From: Mycolicibacter senuensis
GTDB lineage: Bacteria; Actinomycetota; Actinomycetes; Mycobacteriales; Mycobacteriaceae
NCBI RefSeq assembly: GCF_002101885.1
Contig: NZ_LQPS01000051.1
Coordinates: forward strand, 30,935-94,934
DNA length: 64,000 nt
Reading direction: 5' to 3'
Shown: positions 43,881 through 51,589 of the stretch, piece by piece
Numbering within the stretch: position 1 is the stretch's first letter
Layout of the letters: the number at the start of each line of letters is the position of its first letter
The notes under the pieces: generated by a model
Told to the model about the DNA's origin: nothing
The model's database searches: none
Seen by the model: the letters and a program-made list of their open reading frames with translations, nothing else
Program-made: the position numbers and the translations under genes

Positions 43881-45100
43881 TGAGCGGCGCGGCCTGGGCT
43901 GCGTCGGGACTGGCCTGGCTGACCGGGCAGCCCGACGGCCCCCCGGATCTCTCCCGCGCCGCGGTGCTGCAGCACGCCACGCAGGTGCTGGGCCGCTTGA
44001 CCGACGCCACCGGTGTCGACGCCGACGCCGCGACGCTGCTCGCCGGGCGCGCCGGGCTGCTGGGCTTCCGCCGCGCCGGGCGCGTCTCGGCCGGGGGCGC
44101 CTCCCGGTTGCTGGCCGCCGCCGACGGCTGGTGGGCGATCACGCTGTCGCGCGCCGACGACATCGACGCCGTACCCGCCCTCGTCGAGGCCGAGTGCCCG
44201 GAGCCGTGGGCGGCCGTTGCCGGGTGGGCTTCGCGGCGACCGGTGGCCGAGGTCGTCGAGCGGGCGCGGTTGCTCGATCTGCCCGCCGCCGCACTGGGGG
44301 AGACCGCGCCCGCGCCGCCGTTGATCCGCCGGGTCGGACCTAGCGGTCCGGCCCGCGGCGCGCACGGTGCCCTGGTCGTCGACCTGACCTCACTGTGGGC
44401 CGGCCCGCTGTGCGGGCAGCTGCTGGCGCAGGCCGGCGCCACCGTCATCAAGGTGGAAAGCCCGTCCCGCCCGGACGGCACCCGCGCGGGGCCGGGTGCG
44501 TTCTTCGACTGGATGAACCATGGAAAGCTTTCCTGTGCAGTCGATTTCGATCGCGATGCTGCTGTTCTTGCCGGCTTACTGGGGGCCGCCGACGTGGTGC
44601 TGGAAGGTTCACGTCCGGCGGCATTGAACCGCCGGGGTCTCGGGCCGTTCGACGTGGCGGGCCGGCCGGGGCGGGTGTGGCTGCAGACCACCGCGCACGG
44701 CGGCGAGGCGCCCGGTTCATACGGCGGTCCCAGCTTCGCCTCTCCTTCGTCGAGCCTCGCTGAACCGCCGGGGTTCGGCGACGACACGGCGGTCGCCGGC
44801 GGGCTGGTGGGCTTCGACGGGGCCGCGGACCCGGTGTTCTGCGCCGACGCCATCGCCGACCCGCTGACCGGCATCGAAGCCGCCGCCGCGGTGCTCGACT
44901 CGCTGGCCCGCGGCGGCGGCGAGGTGATCACGCTGTCGCTGGCCGCCGTCGCCGCCCGCTACGCCGCGCTGCCGCTGCATCGCGCCGGCGACCACCCGGT
45001 GTCACCGCCCGCCCGCCCGCGCATCGCCGGCCCCGGCCCCCGGCTGGGAGCCGACAACGCCCGGGTCGGCGAACTGGTGAATGCGGCGTCGCGGTGCTGA
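43880..45100 (+). CDS. CaiB/BaiF-like CoA-transferase with rearranged domain order
   Basis: A 406-residue protein. The CoA-binding start of the family, LTSLWAGPLCGQLLAQAGAT, followed by VIKVE, appears only near residue 170 instead of near 10. The first ~160 residues resemble the small, normally central domain of CaiB proteins (DGWWAITLSRADD; then VAEVVERARLLDLPAAALG). The end, GPGPRLGADNARV, is the normal tail. This suggests circular permutation or domain reshuffling. A 53-bp element at 44714-44766 is translated in the loop before FGDDTAVAGGLVG. It overlaps the amidohydrolase gene by 7 bases. Confidence 0.82.
   Translation: MSGAAWAASGLAWLTGQPDGPPDLSRAAVLQHATQVLGRLTDATGVDADAATLLAGRAGLLGFRRAGRVSAGGASRLLAAADGWWAITLSRADDIDAVPALVEAECPEPWAAVAGWASRRPVAEVVERARLLDLPAAALGETAPAPPLIRRVGPSGPARGAHGALVVDLTSLWAGPLCGQLLAQAGATVIKVESPSRPDGTRAGPGAFFDWMNHGKLSCAVDFDRDAAVLAGLLGAADVVLEGSRPAALNRRGLGPFDVAGRPGRVWLQTTAHGGEAPGSYGGPSFASPSSSLAEPPGFGDDTAVAGGLVGFDGAADPVFCADAIADPLTGIEAAAAVLDSLARGGGEVITLSLAAVAARYAALPLHRAGDHPVSPPARPRIAGPGPRLGADNARVGELVNAASRC
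44714..44766 (-). repeat. 53-bp dispersed element, copy B, inside the rearranged CoA-transferase
   Basis: The reverse complement starts GGTTCA and ends TGAACC and is 53 bases long, matching copy A (28944-28996) except at about five positions. On the coding strand it supplies roughly the residues GSYGGPSFASPSSSLAEPP. This stretch is unlike neighbouring CaiB sequence and lies in a surface-type loop. It is in the opposite orientation to copy A relative to transcription, so two different peptide sequences result, both free of stops. Confidence 0.75.
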
Positions 45101-46434
45101 TCCAGCGGGCGGTGCTGCTCGACGGCTCGCTGGTCGACATCCGGCTCGGCGACACCATCGAACAGGTCGCGCCGGGTCTGGCGGACCGCCCCGGTGAAGA
45201 CGTGCTGGACGCGCGCCACGCCACCGTGATTCCCGGGCTGCACGATCACCACCTGCATCTGCGGTCGGCGGCCGCCGCGCTGGACTCGGTGTGCCTGGGT
45301 CCGCCGCAGGTGAGCACGCTCGACGAGCTGGCCGCCGCGCTACGGGCCGCGACGGCCGATCGCGACGGCTGGGTGCGTGGCTACGGCTACCACGAATCGG
45401 TGGCCGGAGAACTCAACGCCGCACTGCTGGACCGGCTCTCGCCCGAGGTGCCGGTGCGGGTGGCGCATCGCAGCGGCGCGCTGTGGGTGCTCAACTCCGC
45501 CGGGCTGGCCCGCATCGATCGGGCCGATCACCCCGACGGCAGGCTGCTGCGGGCCCACGGTGATCCGGGGCCGGAGCTTTTGCGCCGGGAGCCGTCGCTG
45601 CGGCGACTGAGCCGGCAGCTGGCCGCCCGCGGCGTCACCGGGATCACCGACGCCACCCCGGGTCACACCGACGCCGACATCGCCGCGTTCGCCGCCGCCC
45701 ACCGCAGCGGGGAGCTGCTGCAGCGACTGCACTGCATGGCGCCGGCCGGAACCGCCCCGGCGCCCGGCATCACATTTGGGCCGGCCAAGATCATCCTCGA
45801 CGACGCCCGGCTGAACCTGGATGCCTTGGTGAAAGCCTTGTGCGACTACCACGGTCGCGATCACGGTGTGGCGCTGCACTGCGTCACCGACGCCCAGCTC
45901 ACCGTCGCGATCGCGGCATGGCAGTCCGCCGGCGCCCACCGCGACGATCGGATCGAGCACGCCGCGGTGGTGCCCGACGACCGGCTGGCCGACCTCGCCG
46001 CGCTCGGCATCATCGTGGTCACCCAGCCCAACTTCATCGCCGAACGCGGCGACGACTACCTGGCCGAGATCGAACCCGACCGGCACCATGAGTTGTGGCG
46101 GCTGGCGTCGTTGCGGGACAACGGTATTCCGGTGGCGCTCTCCACCGACACCCCGTTCGGCGACGGTGACCCGTGGGCGGCCATGCGGGCCGCGGTGCAC
46201 CGGACCACTGCCGGCGGCGCCGTGTTGGGTCCGGCCGAGCGCGTCACGGCTCGCGCCGCGCTGGCCATGTTCACCGGTCGTCCCGACCGGCCCGCGATAC
46301 CGCGCACGGTCAGCCCGGGCGAGCCCGGTGACCTGTGTGTGCTCGACGGCGATCCGGCCGCGCTGGACGCCGGCCTGGTCGCGGCGACGATCGTCGCCGG
46401 CACCGTGGTGCACGCGCACCACAACATTCGGTAG
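45094..46434 (+). CDS. Amidohydrolase family protein
   Basis: A 446-residue metal-dependent hydrolase of the amidohydrolase-3 type. GLHDHHLHL near residue 49 is the N-terminal metal-binding HxH region; LHCVTDAQL and DRIEHAAVV (near 265 and 290) give later His ligands; LSTDTPFGDGDPW (near 350) carries the metal-binding Asp. The end, SPGEPGDLCVLDGDP, is the small composite domain. GTG 45094 overlaps the CoA-transferase stop. It may hydrolyse a cyclic amide or ester that feeds the coupled hydratase/CoA-transferase; that link is inferred. Confidence 0.88.
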   Translation: MLIQRAVLLDGSLVDIRLGDTIEQVAPGLADRPGEDVLDARHATVIPGLHDHHLHLRSAAAALDSVCLGPPQVSTLDELAAALRAATADRDGWVRGYGYHESVAGELNAALLDRLSPEVPVRVAHRSGALWVLNSAGLARIDRADHPDGRLLRAHGDPGPELLRREPSLRRLSRQLAARGVTGITDATPGHTDADIAAFAAAHRSGELLQRLHCMAPAGTAPAPGITFGPAKIILDDARLNLDALVKALCDYHGRDHGVALHCVTDAQLTVAIAAWQSAGAHRDDRIEHAAVVPDDRLADLAALGIIVVTQPNFIAERGDDYLAEIEPDRHHELWRLASLRDNGIPVALSTDTPFGDGDPWAAMRAAVHRTTAGGAVLGPAERVTARAALAMFTGRPDRPAIPRTVSPGEPGDLCVLDGDPAALDAGLVAATIVAGTVVHAHHNIR

Positions 46435-46435
46435 C

Positions 46436-46447
46436 CTATCTAGATAG
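46436..46447. promoter_or_regulatory. 12-bp perfect palindrome CTATCTAGATAG before the methyltransferase
   Basis: CTATCTAGATAG is an exact palindrome two bases after the amidohydrolase stop and 30 bases before the methyltransferase ATG. The surrounding bases are A/T-rich compared with neighbours. It could be a regulator site or overlap a promoter. No regulator gene is next to it. Confidence 0.4.
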
Positions 46448-46477
46448 TTTGTCGGTTGAGAATTCGGAAGGCACGAG

Positions 46478-47392
46478 ATGACACGTACGGACAGTGACAG
46501 CTGGGACCTGGCCAGCAGTGTGGGGGCGACCGCGACCATGGTGGCGGCGCAGCGCGCGCTGGCCACCGACGGGCCCGACAAGCTGATCAACGACCCGTTC
46601 GCGGCGCCACTGGTGCGCGCCGTCGGCATCGACTTCTTCACCCGGCTGATCGACGGCGACGTCACGCTGCCCGAAGGCGACGACTTCGACCCGGTCCGGA
46701 TGGGACACGGCATGGGGATCCGGACCCGGTTCTTCGACCAGCACTTCCAGGCCGGGACGCAGAGCGGCATCCGCCAGGCGGTCATCCTCGCCGCCGGGCT
46801 GGACTCGCGTGCCTACCGGCTGGACTGGCCGGCGGGCACCGTGGTCTACGAGGTCGACCTGCCGCAGGTGATCGACTTCAAGACCAACACCCTGGCCGGC
46901 CTGGGTGCCGAACCGACCGCGGAGCGCCGCACCGTCGCCATCGACCTACGCGAGGACTGGCCGGCCGCGCTCAAGGCCGCCGGATTCGACCCGGCCGCGC
47001 CCACCGTGTGGAGCGCTGAGGGCCTGCTGATCTATTTGCAGCCAGAGGCCCAGGACGCCTTGTTCGACACCGTCACCGCGCTCAGTGCTCCGGGCAGCAG
47101 GCTGGCCTGTGAGTTCATCCGGGACACCTCGGTGTTCGCCGGCCCGGAGTGGCGCGAGCACCGGGAGAAGATGCAGACCGTGGGGTGCGACGTGGATTTC
47201 GGTGAGTTGATCTACCACGGCGAGCGCAATCACATCGTCGACTACCTGACCCACGCCGGCTGGACGGTGTCGGGCCGGCAGGTCACCGAGCTCTACTCCG
47301 AGGCCGGCTTGGAGTACGGCGATGACGCCCTTGCGGTGGCGTTCGGCGATCTGACCTATCTGAGCGCCGTGCTGCCCGGCGCGGGGGTATGA
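46478..47392 (+). CDS. S-adenosyl-L-methionine-dependent methyltransferase (mycobacterial LCM-like family)
   Basis: A 304-residue protein of the large mycobacterial paralogue family of putative SAM methyltransferases. SWDLASSVGATATMVAAQRA at the N-terminus, DPFAAPLVRAVG, and the SAM site VILAAGLDSRAYRLDWPAG (near 105-123) with VYEVDLPQVIDFK following are diagnostic. VWSAEGLLIYL near 184 is the catalytic-domain signature. The length is normal. It is read as a single gene just before the tRNA region; the methyl acceptor is unknown in this family. Confidence 0.92.
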   Translation: MTRTDSDSWDLASSVGATATMVAAQRALATDGPDKLINDPFAAPLVRAVGIDFFTRLIDGDVTLPEGDDFDPVRMGHGMGIRTRFFDQHFQAGTQSGIRQAVILAAGLDSRAYRLDWPAGTVVYEVDLPQVIDFKTNTLAGLGAEPTAERRTVAIDLREDWPAALKAAGFDPAAPTVWSAEGLLIYLQPEAQDALFDTVTALSAPGSRLACEFIRDTSVFAGPEWREHREKMQTVGCDVDFGELIYHGERNHIVDYLTHAGWTVSGRQVTELYSEAGLEYGDDALAVAFGDLTYLSAVLPGAGV

Positions 47393-47454
47393 AAAACGTC
47401 ACAGCGGACGACGCGGCGATACGACGGTGACGCCACCGACAAGCGGCGCGACGG

Positions 47455-47527
47455 TGCCCCCAGCAGGGCTCGAACCTGCGACCTGCGGATTAAAAGTCCG
47501 TAGCTCTACCAACTGAGCTATAGGGGC
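47455..47527 (-). tRNA. tRNA-Lys (anticodon TTT)
   Basis: The minus strand folds as a 73-nt tRNA. GCCCCTA at the 5' end pairs with TGGGGGC near the 3' end, the D-arm reads TAGCTCAGTTGGTAGAGC, the anticodon loop contains CTTTTAA with anticodon TTT, and the T-arm is GCAGGTTCGAGCCCTGC. No CCA is encoded. It is on the opposite strand to the Glu/Asp/Phe cluster. Confidence 0.95.
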
Positions 47528-47578
47528 CGTGCCGGAACAGAATACTGCCTTGCCGGCCGTTGCCGATGGGGGCCGCGT

Positions 47579-47608
47579 TTGAGGAAAGGACCCACCGTGC
47601 CCTAAGCT
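47579..47608 (+). promoter_or_regulatory. Probable promoter of the tRNA-Glu-Asp-Phe cluster
   Basis: TTGAGG (47579-47584) and TAAGCT (47603-47608) form a sigma-A-like -35/-10 pair with an 18-base spacer, about 54 bases before the first tRNA. The fit to TTGACA/TANNNT is good for a mycobacterial stable-RNA promoter. This is a motif match only. Confidence 0.45.
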
Positions 47609-47661
47609 AGCGAAGCTCCCAACGTGACCACGTTGCGAGTCCCCGGAGAGATTCGGTTCTG

Positions 47662-47734
47662 GCCCCCTTCGTCTAGCGGCCTAGGACGCCGCCCTTTCAA
47701 GGCGGTAGCGCGGGTTCGAATCCCGTAGGGGGTA
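47662..47734 (+). tRNA. tRNA-Glu (anticodon TTC)
   Basis: A 73-nt tRNA. GCCCCCT pairs with AGGGGGT (with a G-U first pair). The anticodon stem-loop CCGCCCTTTCAAGGCGG carries anticodon TTC, and the T-arm is CGGGTTCGAATCCCG. It is the first of three tRNA genes in line on the plus strand. Confidence 0.95.
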
Positions 47735-47766
47735 CTCGTATCGCGGCGACGCGGAGCGAAGAGCAA

Positions 47767-47840
47767 GGCCCTGTGGCGCAGTTGGTTAGCGCGCCGCCCT
47801 GTCACGGCGGAGGTCGCGGGTTCAAGTCCCGTCAGGGTCG
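47767..47840 (+). tRNA. tRNA-Asp (anticodon GTC)
   Basis: A 74-nt tRNA. The acceptor stem is GGCCCTG with CAGGGTC, the D-arm is GGCGCAGTTGGTTAGCGC, and the anticodon stem-loop CCGCCCTGTCACGGCGG has anticodon GTC. The T-arm is GCGGGTTCAAGTCCCGT. It lies 32 bases after tRNA-Glu and is probably co-transcribed with it. Confidence 0.95.
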
Positions 47841-47869
47841 CTTTATACGGCGAGGCATACGTGCCTTCC

Positions 47870-47943
47870 GGCCAGGTAGCTCAGTTGGTACGAGCGTCCG
47901 CCTGAAAAGCGGAAGGTCGCCGGTTCGATCCCGGCCCTGGCCA
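47870..47943 (+). tRNA. tRNA-Phe (anticodon GAA)
   Basis: A 74-nt tRNA. The acceptor stem pairs GGCCAGG with CCTGGCC. The D-arm reads TAGCTCAGTTGGTACGAGC, the anticodon stem-loop TCCGCCTGAAAAGCGGA has anticodon GAA, and the T-arm is CCGGTTCGATCCCGG. It is the last gene of the plus-strand tRNA group. Confidence 0.95.
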
Positions 47944-48024
47944 CTTCAGTTTGGCTGCTCATACTAAGCCGACTCGCCGCGGTACTACTGGCCGAACAGT
48001 CGCCGGGCCATAGACTGTGCCACC

Positions 48025-48813
48025 GTGCACCGCGCATCCCCCCGGCTGACCGTCGCGGTCGCCGCCGCACTGATCGCCGTGGCCGCACCGCCGATGAGCG
48101 CCGCAGCGGGGGAGAAGATTCTGCTCGGCGGCGGCGCGGCGATCGTGCTCAACGACGACACGCTGTGCACCCTGGCCGCCATCGGCCACGACAGCGCCGG
48201 CCGGCTGATCGGCTTCACCTCGGCCCACTGCGGCGGGCCCGGATCGCCGGTGGTCGCCGAGGGCGCAGAAGAGCGCGGGGTTGTCGGCACGGTCGTGGCC
48301 GCCGACGACACGCTCGTCTATGCCGTGATCGACTTCGAGCCGGCCAAGGTGAAGCCGATCGCCGACTACGAAGGTTTCGGGATCTTCGGTCTCTGGCAGC
48401 CAGACCCGGAACCCGCCGGTCCGGAACCTGCCGAGCCGCCGCCCGCCGACCCGGAACCTGCCGACCCGGCAGCCGCGAGCCCGGAACCTGCCGACCCAGC
48501 ACCCGCGAGCCCGGAACCCGCCGTGCCCGAAGCCGTCGCGGCCAAACGGGCCTGCAAACTCGGCCGGGGGTCCGGGCTCAATTGCTTCGACGTCGTTCCC
48601 GCCGGCCTGGATTCCGTCGGCGAGGAGTGGTGGCAACGCGGTGACGACGGCTCACCGATCACCATCGACAACCTGCTCGTCGGCATGGTCCGCGACGGAT
48701 CCGTCCCGGTCGCACCGCTGGACCAGTCCGGCCCGGGGGTCGTGATGTTCAAGGAGATCCTCGACGACGTCAATGCCAAGGGCGGCCCGGGTGCCGGTTT
48801 CGGCCTCGGCTAG
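48025..48813 (+). CDS. Exported trypsin-like fold protein lacking catalytic residues, with Pro-rich insertion
   Basis: A 262-residue protein. An N-terminal signal peptide (about 1-28, VAVAAALIAVAAPPMSAAA) leads into a chymotrypsin-like fold: CTLAAIGHDSAGRLIGFTSA with HCGG (His68) is the histidine loop, and CKLGRGSGLNC is a disulfide-type segment. The site expected to read DYAVI reads VYAVI. The nucleophile motif GDSG reads GDDGSP, with Asp208 in place of Ser. Residues about 125-172 are a Pro/Glu/Ala-rich repeat (PEPADPA type). It is probably a non-peptidase relative acting outside the cytoplasm. Confidence 0.8.
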   Translation: MHRASPRLTVAVAAALIAVAAPPMSAAAGEKILLGGGAAIVLNDDTLCTLAAIGHDSAGRLIGFTSAHCGGPGSPVVAEGAEERGVVGTVVAADDTLVYAVIDFEPAKVKPIADYEGFGIFGLWQPDPEPAGPEPAEPPPADPEPADPAAASPEPADPAPASPEPAVPEAVAAKRACKLGRGSGLNCFDVVPAGLDSVGEEWWQRGDDGSPITIDNLLVGMVRDGSVPVAPLDQSGPGVVMFKEILDDVNAKGGPGAGFGLG

Positions 48814-48824
48814 CGCTCAAAACC

Positions 48825-49151
48825 TCAGGGCCGCAACGTCTCCGGGCAGAGCTCGGACTGCGCCGCGGCGATCTGGACGTCGGCCGCCTCGGGGCTGTAA
48901 TAGAACGTGTTGGTCAGCTGGCGCACCACGTCTCCCGGCGAGAGCCCGGACCGGTAGGTGCCGGTGTGCCCGTACATCCGCAATAGGGCGCAGACGTAGT
49001 GGCCCGACGTCACCTTGACGTCATCGGCGATCGGGATCGCCACCGGCGAGGCGTTGACCTTCGCCAGATAACTGGCGTCGTCGGCGTGGGCGGCGGGCGC
49101 CGCGACCAGCGCCGTGGCGGCGAGCAGGGGCGCGGCGACGCGCGCGGTCAC
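48825..49151 (-). CDS. Small exported DUF732-type protein
   Basis: A protein of about 108 residues. It has a signal peptide with an AHA cleavage-type end near residue 23, then DDASYLAKVNASPVAIP, HYVCALLRMYGHTG and VRQLTNTFYYSPEAADVQIA. This matches the DUF732 family of small secreted mycobacterial proteins, including the two conserved Cys. GTG 49151 is chosen because GGAGG lies 8 bases upstream; ATG 49166 would place that site inside the gene. It is minus strand and convergent with the preceding exported protein. Confidence 0.8.
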   Translation of the reverse strand: MTARVAAPLLAATALVAAPAAHADDASYLAKVNASPVAIPIADDVKVTSGHYVCALLRMYGHTGTYRSGLSPGDVVRQLTNTFYYSPEAADVQIAAAQSELCPETLRP

Positions 49152-49254
49152 ATGCATGACCTCCATGGTGCCACCGCGGGCTCGCCGGACGAGACACATC
49201 CGGGTACGGCGTAAATCCCCGCGCGCCACCGCACGGCTGGCTATCGTGCCAGCC

Positions 49255-49698
49255 ATGGCAGTCAAGGATTCCCGCGAAGTGGTCATCGAAGCCAGCCCGG
49301 AGGAGATCTTCGACGTCCTCGCCGACGTCGAGTCCGTGCCGTCCTGGTCGCCGCAGTACCAAAGCGCCGAGGTGCTCGACACCCATGACGACGGCCGGCC
49401 CCGCCGGGTTCGGATGCGGATCAAGGCGGCCGGTCTGACCGACGAGCAGGTGGTCGAATACAGCTGGACCGCCGACAGTGTCGGCTGGACGCTGGTGTCG
49501 GCCGGCCAGCTCAAGGCGCAGGACGCCAAGTACACCCTGACGCCGCAGGGCGAGGCGACCAAGGTTCGGTTCGACATGGCGGTCGACCCGTCGATCCCGA
49601 TCCCGGGCTTCCTGCTCAAGAACACCCTCAAGGGCGGCATGAAGACCGCCACCGACGGGTTGCGCACGCAGGTGCTCAAGATCAAAAAGGGCGGCTGA
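49255..49698 (+). CDS. SRPBCC/polyketide-cyclase-like protein (Rv0856-region type)
   Basis: A 147-residue START/Bet-v1-like protein. REVVIEASPEEIFDVLADVE at the N-terminus, SWSPQYQSAEVLDTHDDGRP and VVEYSWTADSVGWTL form the hydrophobic-cavity fold. It has no signal peptide. It is the first of two tandem relatives (the next starts at 49754), followed by dapC, matching the Rv0856/Rv0857/Rv0858c order of M. tuberculosis. A lipid-carrier or cyclase role is typical of the fold; the ligand is unknown. Confidence 0.9.
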   Translation: MAVKDSREVVIEASPEEIFDVLADVESVPSWSPQYQSAEVLDTHDDGRPRRVRMRIKAAGLTDEQVVEYSWTADSVGWTLVSAGQLKAQDAKYTLTPQGEATKVRFDMAVDPSIPIPGFLLKNTLKGGMKTATDGLRTQVLKIKKGG

Positions 49699-49753
49699 CC
49701 CCCGTTTCGTCCAAAGCCCGCCCGGGATCGATTGCCGGGCTAGGCTCGATGTA

Positions 49754-50206
49754 GTGGCTGTTCGAGCATCGCGGGAAATTGTGATTGACGCGCCGCCGGA
49801 GAAGATCCTCGACGCGCTCGCCAATGTTGCCGACCTGGTGGCGTGGTCACCGGTGCACAAGCGGGTGGAGATCCTCGACACCTACGCGGACGGCCGCCCG
49901 CACCATGTGCGCGCCACCATCAAGGTTCTGGGGTTGGTGGACAAGGAAATCCTGGAATACCACTGGGGGCCGGACTGGGTGGTCTGGGATGCCAAGGCGA
50001 CAATCCAGCAGCGCGCCCAGCACGTCGAGTACACCCTCACCAAGGAGGGCCCGGACACCACCCGGGTGCGCTTCGACATCACCGTCGAACCGTCCGGGCC
50101 GATCCCGGCGTTCCTGGTCCGGCGCGCCAGCAAGCTGGTATTGGATACCGCGACCGAGGGGTTGCGGCAGCAGGTGATGGGCGCCCGGGCGCCTACCGAG
50201 TCCTGA
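49754..50206 (+). CDS. SRPBCC/polyketide-cyclase-like protein (Rv0857-type)
   Basis: A 150-residue paralogue of the preceding protein. SREIVIDAPPEKILDALANV, AWSPVHKRVEILDTYADGRP and LEYHWGPDWVVWDAKA align directly with it. GTG 49754 is the likely start; the last 14 bases overlap the 3' end of the convergent dapC gene. The tandem pair probably arose by duplication. The cavity residues differ, so ligands may differ. Confidence 0.88.
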   Translation: MAVRASREIVIDAPPEKILDALANVADLVAWSPVHKRVEILDTYADGRPHHVRATIKVLGLVDKEILEYHWGPDWVVWDAKATIQQRAQHVEYTLTKEGPDTTRVRFDITVEPSGPIPAFLVRRASKLVLDTATEGLRQQVMGARAPTES

Positions 50207-51395
50207 CCGGCCCCTCGCGCAGCACCTCCAGACGCCGCAGCGCCTCGTCGAGGGTGTCCTCGCGCTTGACAAAGGTGAACCGCACCAAGTGATTCCACAC
50301 GTCAGGTGCGGTCGCCTCGCCCGGGGGCGGGCAGAACGCCGACAGTGGAATCGCCGCGACCCCGGCCCGGTGCGGCAGTTCGGCGCAGAACGCCGTGCTG
50401 TCGTCATAGCCCAGCGGACGCGGATCGGCGCACAGGAAGTAGGTGCCGAAACTGTCGTGCACCTCGAAGCCGATCCCTGCCAACCCGGCGGCGAGCCGGT
50501 CCCGGCGGGTCTGCATCGTCGCGCGCAAGTTCGCCACCCAGGCGTCCTCGGTGTTCAGCGCCAGCGCCACCGCCGGCTGGAACGGCGCACCGCCGACATA
50601 GCTCAGATATTGTTTGGCGGCTCGCACCCCGGCCAGCAGCTCCGCGGGCCCGCAGGCCCAGCCGATCTTCCAGCCGGTGCAGTTGAACATCTTCGCCGCA
50701 CTGGAGATGGTGACGGTGCGCTGGGCCATCCCCTCGAAACCGGCCAGCGGCTGATGCGTCCGGCCCTCAGAACCCGGGTAGACCAGGTGCTCGTAGACCT
50801 CGTCGGCGATGACCAGCAGATCGGCCTCCACCGCGATGCGTGCGATCGCGGCCAGCTCGGATTCGGTGAACACCACGCCGGTCGGGTTGTGCGGCGAGTT
50901 GACGATCAGCGCCCGGGTCGCCGGAGTGATGGACTGGCGCAACCGGTCGACGTCCAAGGCGAAGCCGCGGCCGTCGGGAACCAGCGGCACACTGACCCGC
51001 CGCGCCCCGGCCATCGCCACCACCGGTGAGTAGGAGTCGTAGAACGGCTCGATCAACAGCACCTCCGAGCCCGGCTCGACCAGGCCGAACACCGCCGCCG
51101 CGATGGCCTCGGTGGCTCCCACGGTCACCAGGACTTCGGTCTCCGGGTCGTAGTCGATGCCGAAGTGCCGCTTGCGCTGGCCGGCGACGGCGTCCCGCAG
51201 GGCGGCGATGCCGGGGCCGGGAGGGTACTGGTTGACGCCGTCGGCGATCGCGGACCGGGCGGCCTCGAGCATGGCCGGCGGCCCGTCCTCGTCGGGGAAA
51301 CCCTGACCGAGGTTGACCGCGCCGATCCGCGAGGCCAGCGCCGACATCTCGGCGAAGATCGTGGTGGCATAGGGCCGTAACCGCGACACCGTCAT
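50193..51395 (-). CDS. dapC: PLP-dependent aminotransferase (DapC, Rv0858c ortholog)
   Basis: A 400-residue fold-type I aminotransferase. VTVGATEAIAAAVFGLVEPG near 89-108, VNSPHNPTGVVFTESELAAI near 167-186, the cofactor Asp/Tyr in VIADEVYEHLVYPG, and the Schiff-base Lys in SSAAKMFNCTGWKIGW (near 234) are present. In M. tuberculosis Rv0858c is N-succinyldiaminopimelate aminotransferase of lysine/peptidoglycan biosynthesis; members with this motif set can also act on kynurenine or methionine. The assignment rests on synteny with the neighbours plus length. ATG 51395 is preferred over an upstream open extension. Confidence 0.88.
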   Translation of the reverse strand: MTVSRLRPYATTIFAEMSALASRIGAVNLGQGFPDEDGPPAMLEAARSAIADGVNQYPPGPGIAALRDAVAGQRKRHFGIDYDPETEVLVTVGATEAIAAAVFGLVEPGSEVLLIEPFYDSYSPVVAMAGARRVSVPLVPDGRGFALDVDRLRQSITPATRALIVNSPHNPTGVVFTESELAAIARIAVEADLLVIADEVYEHLVYPGSEGRTHQPLAGFEGMAQRTVTISSAAKMFNCTGWKIGWACGPAELLAGVRAAKQYLSYVGGAPFQPAVALALNTEDAWVANLRATMQTRRDRLAAGLAGIGFEVHDSFGTYFLCADPRPLGYDDSTAFCAELPHRAGVAAIPLSAFCPPPGEATAPDVWNHLVRFTFVKREDTLDEALRRLEVLREGPVRTR

Positions 51396-51589
51396 AACCA
51401 GCCAGCTTAGAAGCCGCGGTGTGTTCGGCCGCGGTATCCGCACGTCGCCGTCGCGGTGCGCCACCGTCGCGCGCGGCCCAACCATCCGGTTGATAGGCCG
51501 TCCTGTTAGGGTGGCGATCAGAGGTCTACGCTCCGAGCAGACGCAATCGAAAATCCGTGTCGAATCCCAACCGAAGAGGAATTCCAGCC

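Noticed and set aside
47455..47943. tRNA cluster as an integration site for a mobile element
   Set aside because: No integrase, attachment repeat or foreign gene set follows the tRNAs; the Glu-Asp-Phe order is a normal mycobacterial cluster.
48400..48535. Pro-rich repeats as a separate repeat element
   Set aside because: They are in-frame degenerate codons for PEPADPA units within the exported protein and show no inverted ends or matching copies.
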